Shown here: positions 43,596 through 51,587 of the stretch, piece by piece
Layout of the letters: each line of letters opens with the position of its first letter
Numbering within the stretch: position 1 is the stretch's first letter
Assembly (NCBI RefSeq): GCF_009674585.1
Contig: NZ_WKJP01000001.1
Coordinates: forward strand, 682,001-746,000
From: Haloferax marinisediminis
GTDB taxonomy: Archaea > Halobacteriota > Halobacteria > Halobacteriales > Haloferacaceae
Direction of reading: 5' to 3'
Length of the DNA: 64,000 nucleotides
Made by a program: the position numbers and the translations under genes
The notes under the pieces: generated by a model
What the model was told of the DNA's origin: nothing
Database searches by the model: none
The model's input: only the letters and a program-made list of their open reading frames with translations

Positions 43596-44327
43596 ATGGA
43601 ATCAATCCGCGTCTTCGCCGGTGACTGCACTATCCGATTCGAGGGGTCTCGTGACCGCGTCCAACGTGGTCGGGTTGTCGTCGTCGCCAAACCTGACCGA
43701 ACCGTCCTCGTCCACGACATCTCGGGATACCAACCCGTGGCGTGGTTGACTCGCGCCGACTCCTTGACCGTCGAGTCCGGCCCGGCATCGTTCAGCCTCG
43801 TCGCCCGCGCTGGCGACCAGGTCCTCACCGTCGACTCACACGACTCTGCTCGTCGTTCTGAGTACCCCGCGAGCGAGGCGGGCGTCCCGGTCGGAAGCCA
43901 CCCCGACACCGGCGAACCGCTCGTCCGAACGAGTGGCACTGTCGTCGGTCTCGACTCGGGCGTGGAGTTCCCGCTGCCTGCAGGTGCGACGGTCCTCGAT
44001 TCGACGTGTGACGACTGTGGCCTGCCACTGATGCGAGTCGAACGCGGGGCCACGTTCGAGGTCTGTATCGACCGCCAGTGCGACCCGCTGGACGACCACG
44101 TGAAAGACCGATTCGACGGCGAGTGGACCTGTCCGGACTGCGGGTCACCGCTCCGCATCATCCGTCGGGGCGGTCGCTTGCTCGCCGGATGCGACGCCTA
44201 TCCCACGTGTGAGACGGCCTTTTCGGTCCCCACGGGTGTCGTCGTCGACGACTGCGACTGTGGCCTGCCGATATTCGAGACGGGTCGTGGCCGGCGGTGT
44301 CTCGACTCGACGTGTGAGTTCGCATGA
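43596..44327 (+). CDS. NucS N-terminal-like domain (DUF91) fused to topoisomerase-type zinc ribbons
   Basis: A 243-residue two-part protein. Residues 1-110 resemble the N-terminal beta domain of the NucS/EndoMS mismatch endonuclease (VFAGDCTIRFEG, then VVVAKPDRTVLVHDISGYQPVAWL). Instead of the RecB-like nuclease, the C-terminus has three cysteine clusters of the topoisomerase I C4 type (CDDCGLPLMRV, CPDCGSPLRII, CDCGLPIFET, with paired downstream Cys). No nuclease motif is seen. Probable role is DNA or RNA binding rather than cutting. It precedes endA and may share its message. Confidence 0.8.
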   Translation: MESIRVFAGDCTIRFEGSRDRVQRGRVVVVAKPDRTVLVHDISGYQPVAWLTRADSLTVESGPASFSLVARAGDQVLTVDSHDSARRSEYPASEAGVPVGSHPDTGEPLVRTSGTVVGLDSGVEFPLPAGATVLDSTCDDCGLPLMRVERGATFEVCIDRQCDPLDDHVKDRFDGEWTCPDCGSPLRIIRRGGRLLAGCDAYPTCETAFSVPTGVVVDDCDCGLPIFETGRGRRCLDSTCEFA

Positions 44328-44437
44328 CTCGGAACAGCCGACATCGGCCGTGGCCTCGCCGGTGGCGACAGGGTCGACCCGCCGGGTTCGCCGTCGGCAT
44401 CGCAGACCCTTTGTCGTCGCCCCACCCCGATGCGAGT

Positions 44438-45457
44438 ATGCAAGGACGCCTCGAAGACGGTGTCGTCCATCTCCCGGGCGACGCCCGACAGCGGTTCCAC
44501 GACTCACGTGGCTATGGGAGGCCGACCGGTGGGAACGACCTCGACGTCGCGCCCGTCGAGGCCGCACATCTCCTCTCGCGCGGCGATATCGACAGCGTCG
44601 ACGGCATGGGCCTGCGCGAACTCCTCGCGCGGACCGGCACGACGCTCGACTTCGTCGTCTACAAAGACCTGCGCGACCGGGGATTCTACCTCTCGCCTGC
44701 GCGCGAAGCGTGGCCCGGTGTGGACGACCCAGAAGGCGCGGATTTCCTCGTCTACCCGCGTGGAAAGGGTCCGTGGGACGGTGAGGTCGAGTATCGAATC
44801 CGCGTCGTCGGTGAGCGCCAGTCGATTCCTGTCTCGTCGCTCGGTGAGACCGTTCTCGCCATCGTCGACGAAGACGGCGACCTGACGTACTTCGACACCG
44901 AGGGGTACGACCCCGAGGGGACGGCCGTCGAGGACCTTCCGTCCGGCCTCGACGCTGAACTGCTTTCGGACCGCGCGCTCCTGTGGGACGGCGTCGACCA
45001 GCTCTACCAGCAGGGCTTCTACGGCCAGCGACTCTACGGTCGCAACGCCGACAGTGGACCGCTCCAACTGTCGCTTCTCGAAGCGGCGTATCTCGCCCGA
45101 CGTGACGTCCTCGACATCGCCGAATCCGACGTAGTCTCGCGCGGCCACGACGTCGAAGGCGACCGATTCGACCGCCGACTCGCGGTCTACACCGCACTTC
45201 GAGAGATGAAGACGGTCCCCAAGAGCGGGTTCAAGTTTGGGTCCGACTTCCGGGTCTACACCGACTTCGAGACGGTCTCGAACCTCTCGCACTCCGAGTT
45301 CCTCGTGCGCGTGGTCACACCCGACCACACGTTCGTCCCGCGTGACCTCTCACTGGACGTTCGCCTCGCCGGCGGTGTCCGCAAGCGAATGGTTTTTGCG
45401 CTGACCGACGCCAACGGACAGATAGACTGGCTTTCGGTCAGTCGGCTTACGCCATGA
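44438..45457 (+). CDS. endA: tRNA-splicing endonuclease EndA
   Basis: Cuts tRNA introns at bulge-helix-bulge motifs; 339 residues, matching the euryarchaeal homodimeric type in which two subunit-like repeats are fused. The first half (LLARTGTTLDFVVYKDLRDRGFYL) is a degenerate copy of the second (YTALREMKTVPKSGFKFG). Catalytic residues in the second half are Tyr in DFRVYTDF, His in NLSHSEFLV and the Lys of the downstream strand region. ATG 44438 (MQGRLEDGVV) is the domain start. Its stop overlaps trpS by four bases. Confidence 0.94.
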   Translation: MQGRLEDGVVHLPGDARQRFHDSRGYGRPTGGNDLDVAPVEAAHLLSRGDIDSVDGMGLRELLARTGTTLDFVVYKDLRDRGFYLSPAREAWPGVDDPEGADFLVYPRGKGPWDGEVEYRIRVVGERQSIPVSSLGETVLAIVDEDGDLTYFDTEGYDPEGTAVEDLPSGLDAELLSDRALLWDGVDQLYQQGFYGQRLYGRNADSGPLQLSLLEAAYLARRDVLDIAESDVVSRGHDVEGDRFDRRLAVYTALREMKTVPKSGFKFGSDFRVYTDFETVSNLSHSEFLVRVVTPDHTFVPRDLSLDVRLAGGVRKRMVFALTDANGQIDWLSVSRLTP

Positions 45458-47043
45458 CAGACGACGAACCCGCGGAGCGAATCCGCACCGATGGAGGCAC
45501 AGCAGAGGGGAAAGACGAAGTCGCCCTCGACCCGTGGGGCTCGTCGACCATCGCCGACTACCGGAAGTTGTTCGAGGAGTTCGGCATCGAGGAGTTCGAC
45601 GAAATCCTCGACGAGGTGCCGAACCCGCACTACCTGATGCGCCGCGGCGTCATCTTCGGCCACCGCGACTACCGTCCAGTCCTCGAAGCGATGCGTGACG
45701 GCGACGACTTCGCTGTCCTCTCGGGATTCATGCCGACGGGCGACCCGCACATCGGCCACAAACTCGTCTTCGACGAGATAATCTGGCATCAACAGCAGGG
45801 TGGCGACGCGTACGGCCTCATCGCCGACATGGAGGCACACTCTGCCCGCGGCATCTCGTGGGACGAAATCAACGAGCACAGTCGTGACTACCTGCTGTCG
45901 CTCATCGCACTCGGATTCGACACCGAGGAAGGTGAACTCTACCGACAGTCGGACAACGACCGTCTCCAGCGACTCGCGTTCGAACTTGGCGGGAAGGCCA
46001 ACTACTCCGAGTTCGAGGGCATCTACGGCTTCGACGGCGAGACGAACATCTCCCACATGCAGTCGGTCGTCACGCAGATGGCCGACATCCTCTACCCGCA
46101 GTTGGACGACCCGAAACCGACGGTCATCCCCGTCGGTCCCGACCAGGACCCCCACGTCCGCTTCGCTCGTGACCTCGCCACGCGGATGCGCTTCTTCAAG
46201 GTGACAGAAGCGTTCGCGTCGTTCGAACTCGACGACACCGAGCGCCCGGTCGTGGCCGCGGCCTACGACGCCCGCGAGGAGTACGCCGATGAACCCGACA
46301 TCCCGAGGTGTGGTGAAGCAGCCGAGTGGTTGGCCGACGCGAACCTCGACGCCGCCGGCATCCTCGTCGAGGAGTCCGTCCGCGACTCCGCGGTCGAGAA
46401 ACTCGAAAACGCCGGGATGGAACCGCTCCGTCCCCGAATCCGCTTCTTCGCCCGACAGGCGACAGACGAGGCGTTCGAGGCACTCATCGAGGAAATCGAC
46501 GGCGAGAAACGCCGATACGACCAGCACATCGACGCCTTCGACATCGACGTCGAGGAAGCAGAAGACCTCGCCCGCGAGGTCGAAGCCCACCACGGCGGCT
46601 ACGGGTTCATTCCGCCGTCGTCCATCTACCACCGCTTCATGACCGGTCTCACGGGCGGCAAGATGTCGTCGTCCATCCCTGCGAGTCACATCTCGCTCCT
46701 CGACGACCCCGAAGACGGCTACAACAAGGTCAAATCCGCCACGACTGGCGGCCGCGACACCGCCGAAGAACAGCGCCGTCTCGGTGGCGAGGCCGACAAG
46801 TGTCCCGTCTACGAACTCTATGCGTACCTCCTCACTGGCGACGACGACGAACTCGCCAAAGAGGTGTACGACGAGTGTATCGGCGGCGAGCGACTCTGCG
46901 GAGGGTGCAAAGAACAGGCCGCGACGATGATGCGCGAGTTCCTCGAAGACCACCAGGAAAAGCGCGAAGAAGCCGAAGCAGTCCTCGACTCGCTCGACAT
47001 CGATTTGGAGACTGAGCGACGGGGAGTGGCCGCCGAACACTAA
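45454..47043 (+). CDS. trpS: Tryptophanyl-tRNA synthetase
   Basis: Class I aminoacyl-tRNA synthetase of 529 residues, the archaeal type. The HIGH motif is in PTGDPHIGHKL and the KMSKS equivalent is TGGKMSSSIPASH. A Cys-rich patch near the C-terminus (CIGGERLCGGCKEQ) is present. It is translationally coupled to endA, notable because the haloarchaeal tRNA-Trp gene carries an EndA-spliced intron (established for Haloferax). Confidence 0.93.
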   Translation: MTDDEPAERIRTDGGTAEGKDEVALDPWGSSTIADYRKLFEEFGIEEFDEILDEVPNPHYLMRRGVIFGHRDYRPVLEAMRDGDDFAVLSGFMPTGDPHIGHKLVFDEIIWHQQQGGDAYGLIADMEAHSARGISWDEINEHSRDYLLSLIALGFDTEEGELYRQSDNDRLQRLAFELGGKANYSEFEGIYGFDGETNISHMQSVVTQMADILYPQLDDPKPTVIPVGPDQDPHVRFARDLATRMRFFKVTEAFASFELDDTERPVVAAAYDAREEYADEPDIPRCGEAAEWLADANLDAAGILVEESVRDSAVEKLENAGMEPLRPRIRFFARQATDEAFEALIEEIDGEKRRYDQHIDAFDIDVEEAEDLAREVEAHHGGYGFIPPSSIYHRFMTGLTGGKMSSSIPASHISLLDDPEDGYNKVKSATTGGRDTAEEQRRLGGEADKCPVYELYAYLLTGDDDELAKEVYDECIGGERLCGGCKEQAATMMREFLEDHQEKREEAEAVLDSLDIDLETERRGVAAEH

Positions 47044-47052
47044 CTCGGTTCG

Positions 47053-48075
47053 CTACAACCCGACATCTTCGCCGATACCTCTCGCTCGCGCCTTTTCGTA
47101 GAGATATTCGGCAGTCGCCGCGTCCAGAACCGCCGAGCCAACGCTCTCGACGACGAGTATCTCGTCGTCCGCTTCCCGGCCGACGACGCCCTCGAACACC
47201 TCGGAGAGGGGGACGAGGTCGGACTCCGCGAGACCCGCTGCGCGAATGTCACCGATGTCGGCGACTTCCTCGGGTACGTCGGCGAACACCCGTGCTGCTC
47301 GGTCGAAGGTCGTCGGGTCGAGTTCCTGCATCTCCGCGGTGTAGGCCCCGACGGCGACGACGAGCGTTCCCGGTTCGAGCCACTCGCCGTCGAAGACTGG
47401 TTCCGTGCTAGTCGTCGTGGTGACGACGACGGTTGCATCGGAGACGGCCTCTTCGGGTGAATCGACTGCTTCTGCGGGGAGTCCCGCTTCGCGGAGGTCT
47501 GCTGCACACGCCTCGCGGGAGTCGCTCGGCGAGTAGATGTGAACCGATTCGACGTCTGACCCGGCAGCGATGGCACGAGTCTGCCAGCGTGCTTGTGTCC
47601 CTGCCCCGAGGACGCCGAGCCGAATTGGGTCGTACGCGAGGTACTCTACGGCCAATCCGCCGATACACCCCGTGCGAGCGCTCGTGATGGTCGTCCCATC
47701 GAGGAATGCGAGCGGCAGTCCCGTCGTCGCGTCGGTCAACACGACCTGTGCGTTCACCGTCGGAAGTCCCTGTTCGGCGTTGTGTTCGTGGACGGCAGCG
47801 AGTTTCGTCGCATACACTTCTCGGCCGTGAATGTACGCCGGCATCGTCAGTGCAGTCCCGAGTGGGGCCTGCTGCTCGGCGTCGGCTGGCTGTGGCACTG
47901 TTCCCCCGATCCCGTTTCTGGTCACGTCGACGTCGATTCCGACCGGAAAGTGTGGCCTCGGCGGTCGCTCTACTTCACCGCGGCCCTGTTTCACGAACGC
48001 TTCTTCGACGACGGGGAAGAGTTCTGAGAGTGAGAGAAGTTCGCGGACGGCGTCAGCAGAGAGGATGCGAACCAT
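47053..48075 (-). CDS. Ornithine cyclodeaminase / mu-crystallin family protein
   Basis: A 340-residue NAD(P)-dependent enzyme. The Rossmann motif is VLGAGTQARWQTRAI, preceded by the substrate-site region RTGCIGGLAVEYLA. The family includes ornithine cyclodeaminase, alanine dehydrogenase, ketimine reductase and tauropine/opine enzymes, so the reaction is open. It is divergent from an FAD-dependent amine/amino-acid oxidase-like gene, with a dyad operator-like sequence between them, which suggests amino or imino acid metabolism. Confidence 0.87.
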   Translation of the reverse strand: MVRILSADAVRELLSLSELFPVVEEAFVKQGRGEVERPPRPHFPVGIDVDVTRNGIGGTVPQPADAEQQAPLGTALTMPAYIHGREVYATKLAAVHEHNAEQGLPTVNAQVVLTDATTGLPLAFLDGTTITSARTGCIGGLAVEYLAYDPIRLGVLGAGTQARWQTRAIAAGSDVESVHIYSPSDSREACAADLREAGLPAEAVDSPEEAVSDATVVVTTTTSTEPVFDGEWLEPGTLVVAVGAYTAEMQELDPTTFDRAARVFADVPEEVADIGDIRAAGLAESDLVPLSEVFEGVVGREADDEILVVESVGSAVLDAATAEYLYEKARARGIGEDVGL

Positions 48076-48120
48076 ACCCCGACTACTCACGTCGGTGAGA
48101 TGAACTTATTGGGTATCGTT

Positions 48121-48139
48121 AGTGTGTCACAGACACACT
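48121..48139. promoter_or_regulatory. Perfect 8+3+8 dyad in a divergent promoter
   Basis: AGTGTGTC-ACA-GACACACT lies between the ornithine-cyclodeaminase-like gene (start 48075) and the FAD oxidoreductase gene (start 48169). TATA-like sequences flank it on both sides (AACTTATT about 48103-48110 for the left gene, ATAACAC about 48142-48148 for the right). It is well placed for one regulator to control both genes. Confidence 0.6.
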
Positions 48140-48168
48140 CATAACACTGGGAAAAATCAGAGACGACT

Positions 48169-49335
48169 ATGCACGTCCTCATCGTCGGCGGCGGCGTCGT
48201 CGGACTCGCCTGCGCCCACGCGCTCGCCGACCGTGGCGCCGAAGTCACCGTCTGTGAGGCGGGGACACTCGGCGGCGGAAGTTCAGGCCGCGCGGCGGGC
48301 GGTATCCGCACACAGTTTTCGACGCGCGTGAACGTCGAACTCTCGCTTTCGAGTATTCCCGTCTGGGAGTCGTTCGACGACGAGTTCGGCGTCGATATCG
48401 ACTATCGACGACCGGGCTATCTCTTCTTGGCCCGGACCGAGGAGACGGCCGCGGCCTTCCGCAAAAACGTCGAGATGCAGACCGATGCTGGCGCGCCGAG
48501 TCGGCTCCTCGACCCAGACGAGGCACGCGAGTACGTCCCCGAACTTCGCACAGAACAGTTCGTCGCCGCCACCTACTCACCCGCCGACGGAATCGCGGAC
48601 CCACACTCTGCCGTTCAGGGGTACGTAGAGGCAGTCCGAAGCATGGGCGGTGACATCCGGAGCAACACGCCAGTGACCGGCCTCTCACGCGAGGGCGAGG
48701 ATAGTGACAGCGACGGCGAGGGGTGGCGCGTCGAGACGCCTGACGAGACCATCGAGGTAGACGCCGTGGTGTGTGCGGCGGGTGCCTGGACGAAGCGGGT
48801 CGCTGCACTCGCGGATATCGACCTACCAATCGCACCTCGTCGGCGGCAAATCGCCGTCGTCGAACCCGACGGCGACCTCCCCGAAGATGCACCGCTGACT
48901 ATCGACCTCGACACAGGGTCGTACTTCCGGCCAGAACGTGACGACACTGCCATCGTCGGCGGCCACTTCGCCGAGGAAGATCCGGACGTCGACCCCGACC
49001 GGTTCGACGAGTCGATGGACATCGAATGGGCGGTCGAAGCGACCGAACGGGCCAACGACTGTGCCGCGTACTTCGGCCCGGAGACGAAGATTCGGAACGG
49101 GTGGGCCGGGTTGTACGCCGTGACCCCCGACCACCACGCAATTTTGGACGAAGTCGCGCCGGGGTTCGTCGTCGCGGCCGGCTTCTCTGGACACGGGTTC
49201 CAGCACGCACCGGCGACGGGTGAAGCAGTTGCGGACCGCTGTCTCGGCGAGAACGAGTGCGAGGTGGACGTCTCTGCCCTCTCAGCCGCCCGGTTCGAGT
49301 CTGGCGAGACGCTCACAGAACAGAACGTGGCGTGA
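48169..49335 (+). CDS. FAD-dependent oxidoreductase (DAO family: glycine/sarcosine/D-amino-acid oxidase-like)
   Basis: A 388-residue flavoprotein. The N-terminal dinucleotide fold is VLIVGGGVVGLACAHALADRG, followed by the DAO signature GGGSSGRAAGGIRTQFS; the C-terminal FAD motif is WAGLYAVTPDHHAILDE with FSGHGFQHAPATG. The family oxidises secondary or D-amino acids such as sarcosine, glycine, proline or D-amino acids. Divergent neighbour is an imine/amino-acid reductase-like enzyme. No sarcosine oxidase small subunits are near. Confidence 0.9.
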   Translation: MHVLIVGGGVVGLACAHALADRGAEVTVCEAGTLGGGSSGRAAGGIRTQFSTRVNVELSLSSIPVWESFDDEFGVDIDYRRPGYLFLARTEETAAAFRKNVEMQTDAGAPSRLLDPDEAREYVPELRTEQFVAATYSPADGIADPHSAVQGYVEAVRSMGGDIRSNTPVTGLSREGEDSDSDGEGWRVETPDETIEVDAVVCAAGAWTKRVAALADIDLPIAPRRRQIAVVEPDGDLPEDAPLTIDLDTGSYFRPERDDTAIVGGHFAEEDPDVDPDRFDESMDIEWAVEATERANDCAAYFGPETKIRNGWAGLYAVTPDHHAILDEVAPGFVVAAGFSGHGFQHAPATGEAVADRCLGENECEVDVSALSAARFESGETLTEQNVA

Positions 49336-49420
49336 CGGTCGTGGTGTGACAGTCGTGGTGTGAAGATTGGTGACGTGACGGCTGTGACGTGGTGGCCGTG
49401 ACGTGGAGGCAGTCTCGTGA
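49333..49420. repeat. Low-complexity GTGAC/GTGGT repeats
   Basis: Between the FAD oxidoreductase stop and 49420 the sequence is built of loosely repeated GTGACGGTCGTGGTGTGACA-like units (GTGAC recurs at least six times). It has no coding capacity that I can support. Confidence 0.6.
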
Positions 49421-49436
49421 AGCGAGTCGGTAGCCG

Positions 49437-49703
49437 TTACGCGCTCATGTTGACCACGGCCCGAAGCTCCCCGAGTACACGAGTCGGGTCGGCAACGTCG
49501 CGCGACGCGAGTACCTGATAGCTGCCGCTCTGCTCGACGATTCGGTAGGTGACCTCGCCGTCGTCGAACTCGTACGGCGGTTTCGACTGGACGAGGATGG
49601 CGTCTACGTCGTCTCTGTCGTCCGGTCGGTTCGGTGGTTTGACGATGAGTGACGCCTCTTCACCGAGTCGAATCGCCTCCAGCATCGTGGCCAAGTCTCG
49701 CAT
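49437..49703 (-). CDS. Small conserved haloarchaeal protein, 88 residues
   Basis: An alpha/beta protein with MRDLATMLEAIRLGEEASLIVKPP at the N-terminus, an acidic central turn and strands DGEVTYRIVEQSGSYQVLASR, ending ELRAVVNMSA. No family is recognised. It is convergent with the FAD oxidoreductase gene. An alternative start is ATG 49685 (MLEAIRLGEE). Confidence 0.7.
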   Translation of the reverse strand: MRDLATMLEAIRLGEEASLIVKPPNRPDDRDDVDAILVQSKPPYEFDDGEVTYRIVEQSGSYQVLASRDVADPTRVLGELRAVVNMSA

Positions 49704-49870
49704 TCGTCTTCGTCGCTCGTGTGTCGGCCGGTGATAAGAAAGTATCTCTGTTCCGACTGGTGGGGACGTTTCGAGTGGTGGTCGCGGCGAGATGGCGGCA
49801 TTCAGGCGAACGTGTCACGCTCTCTCACGATTCCGGAACCGTTTTGAAGGAACGTGGCTTCCTCGAAGAT
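49704..49870. other. Non-coding upstream part of the pheS leader region
   Basis: No gene is supported. A weak TATA-like TTTTGAAG near 49842-49849 is about 25 bases before the leader ORF. Together with the following mini-ORF and hairpins the gap before pheS is 384 bases, unusually long for this compact window. Confidence 0.45.
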
Positions 49871-49957
49871 ATGACAACCGAACCTGTCTGTGATGGTGTC
49901 AGCGTCACTCGTGAACCAACCACCGACGGGTTCGACTTTTTTGCGCTGACCGCCTGA
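49871..49957 (+). CDS. Possible 28-residue leader ORF with clustered Phe codons
   Basis: Reads MTTEPVCDGVSVTREPTTDG then FDFFALTA and TGA. Three of four consecutive codons near its end are Phe (TTC GAC TTT TTT). It is the last open frame before phenylalanyl-tRNA synthetase and is followed by serial hairpins. It could be a regulatory leader, a small protein or chance. Nothing outside position and composition supports translation. Confidence 0.35.
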   Translation: MTTEPVCDGVSVTREPTTDGFDFFALTA

Positions 49958-49961
49958 GGTC

Positions 49962-50036
49962 GGCGGACTCCGCCCCGGCGCGACCGCGCCCGGTGGACGA
50001 AACCGACCCCTTCGGTCAGACTCGCCGTTCGGCGAG
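49962..50036 (+). promoter_or_regulatory. Serial stem-loops between leader ORF and pheS
   Basis: Four short hairpins follow one another: GGCGG-act-CCGCC (49962-49974), GGCGC-gacc-GCGCC (49977-49990), ACCGA-5 nt-TCGGT (50002-50016) and CTCGCC-gttc-GGCGAG (50021-50036). pheS starts 52 bases later. The GC-rich stems would be stable in RNA; their function is unknown. Confidence 0.55.
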
Positions 50037-50087
50037 GCTTCGAAACTGCTAACCGACTACCAGACGGCTAACGCCACAACGAACCAG

Positions 50088-51587
50088 ATGCGACTTCCGG
50101 AATCACAGGTCGCGGTGTTGAACGCCGCGAGCGCTACAGACGAACGGACGATAGAACAGTTGGCGGAGGCGACAGACCTGAAACCAGAGACGGTGACGGG
50201 TGCTGCCTTCGACCTGCGCGACGACGGCCTCGTGTCGGTCACAGAGACCGTCGAGGAAGACGTCGAACTAACCGACGAAGGTGTCGAGTACGCCGAAGAC
50301 GGCCTCCCCGAGGTCCGACTCTACCGCGCCGCACTCGACGTTGGCGACGGCGACTCGGTCCCGATGGGACAGGTCATCGGCGCCTCCTCGCTCGGCGGCC
50401 CACAGGTCGACATCGCGCTGTCGAACTTCGCGCGAAAGGGCTACGGGCACATCGACTCGGGCGAACTCGCGCCCGACGCGGACGCCGACCCCGACGCAGA
50501 CGAAGAAGCGGCCGCACTCGCGGCCCTCGTCGCAGGCGACGACGTCGACGACGACGTCCTCGACCAACTCGAATCACGCAACCTCGTGGTTCGCCGCGAG
50601 CGAACCATTCGGACCATCACCCTCACCGACGAGGGCGTCACGGCCCTGATGGAGGGTGTCGAGGCGGCCGAGACGGTGGACCGTCTCACTCCCGAGATGC
50701 TCACCTCCGGCGAGTGGGAAGACGTCGAGTTCACCGAGTACAACGTCGAAGCCGACGCACCCGAGGTCCGCGGCGGCAAGAAACACATCCTTCGACAGAC
50801 CGCAGACCGCGTAAAAGACGTGCTCGTCGGCATGGGCTTCTCCGAGATGGAAGGCCCCCACGCCGACGCGGACTTCTGGATCAACGACTGCCTGTTCATG
50901 CCGCAGGACCACCCGGCGCGCACTCACTGGGACCGATTCGCCCTCGACGTGCCGCCGATGGAAGACATCCCAGAAGACCTCATCGACCGCGTCCGCGATG
51001 CGCACCTCAACGGTGTCGGCGAAGACGGTGACGGCTACCACTCGCCGTGGAGCGAGGACTTCGCCCGCGCAATCGCGCTTCGTGGGCACACCACGTCGCT
51101 GTCGATGCGCTACCTCTCGGGCCACGAAGTCGGGGAGTTAGAGCCGCCGCAGCGGTACTTCTCCGTCGAGAAGGTCTACCGGAACGACACGCTGGACCCG
51201 ACGCACCTGCTCGAATTCTACCAGATCGAAGGCTGGGTGATGGCCGAAGACCTCTCGGTGCGCGACCTGATGGGCACCTTCGAGGAGTTCTACTCACACT
51301 TCGGCATCACGGACATCCAGTTCAAACCGCACTACAACCCCTACACGGAGCCGTCGTTCGAACTGTTCGGCCGACACCCCGAGACGGGCGAACTCATCGA
51401 AATCGGCAACTCCGGGATGTTCCGCGAGGAGGTCCTTCGGCCACTCGGCGTCGAGTGCGACGTGATGGCGTGGGGGCTCGCACTGGAGCGTCTGTTGATG
51501 CTCATGTACGGCTTCGACGACATCCGCGACGTCCACGGAACGATGTGTGACCTCGACCTGCTCCGCGAAACGGAGGTGCTCCGATAA
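50088..51587 (+). CDS. pheS: Phenylalanyl-tRNA synthetase alpha subunit
   Basis: Class II aminoacyl-tRNA synthetase subunit of 499 residues, archaeal/eukaryotic type with winged-helix modules in the first 200 residues (LPESQVAVLNAASATDERTIEQLAEAT). The catalytic core includes motif 2 region VEKVYRNDTLDPTHLLEFYQIEG and motif 3 region GLALERLLMLMYGFDDIRD. It forms a heterotetramer with PheT. The stop codon shares one base with the pheT ATG (TAATG), so the two are coupled. Confidence 0.96.
   Translation: MRLPESQVAVLNAASATDERTIEQLAEATDLKPETVTGAAFDLRDDGLVSVTETVEEDVELTDEGVEYAEDGLPEVRLYRAALDVGDGDSVPMGQVIGASSLGGPQVDIALSNFARKGYGHIDSGELAPDADADPDADEEAAALAALVAGDDVDDDVLDQLESRNLVVRRERTIRTITLTDEGVTALMEGVEAAETVDRLTPEMLTSGEWEDVEFTEYNVEADAPEVRGGKKHILRQTADRVKDVLVGMGFSEMEGPHADADFWINDCLFMPQDHPARTHWDRFALDVPPMEDIPEDLIDRVRDAHLNGVGEDGDGYHSPWSEDFARAIALRGHTTSLSMRYLSGHEVGELEPPQRYFSVEKVYRNDTLDPTHLLEFYQIEGWVMAEDLSVRDLMGTFEEFYSHFGITDIQFKPHYNPYTEPSFELFGRHPETGELIEIGNSGMFREEVLRPLGVECDVMAWGLALERLLMLMYGFDDIRDVHGTMCDLDLLRETEVLR

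Noticed and set aside
45256-47040. Minus-strand open frame antisense to trpS
   Set aside because: Shadow of trpS; no family features.
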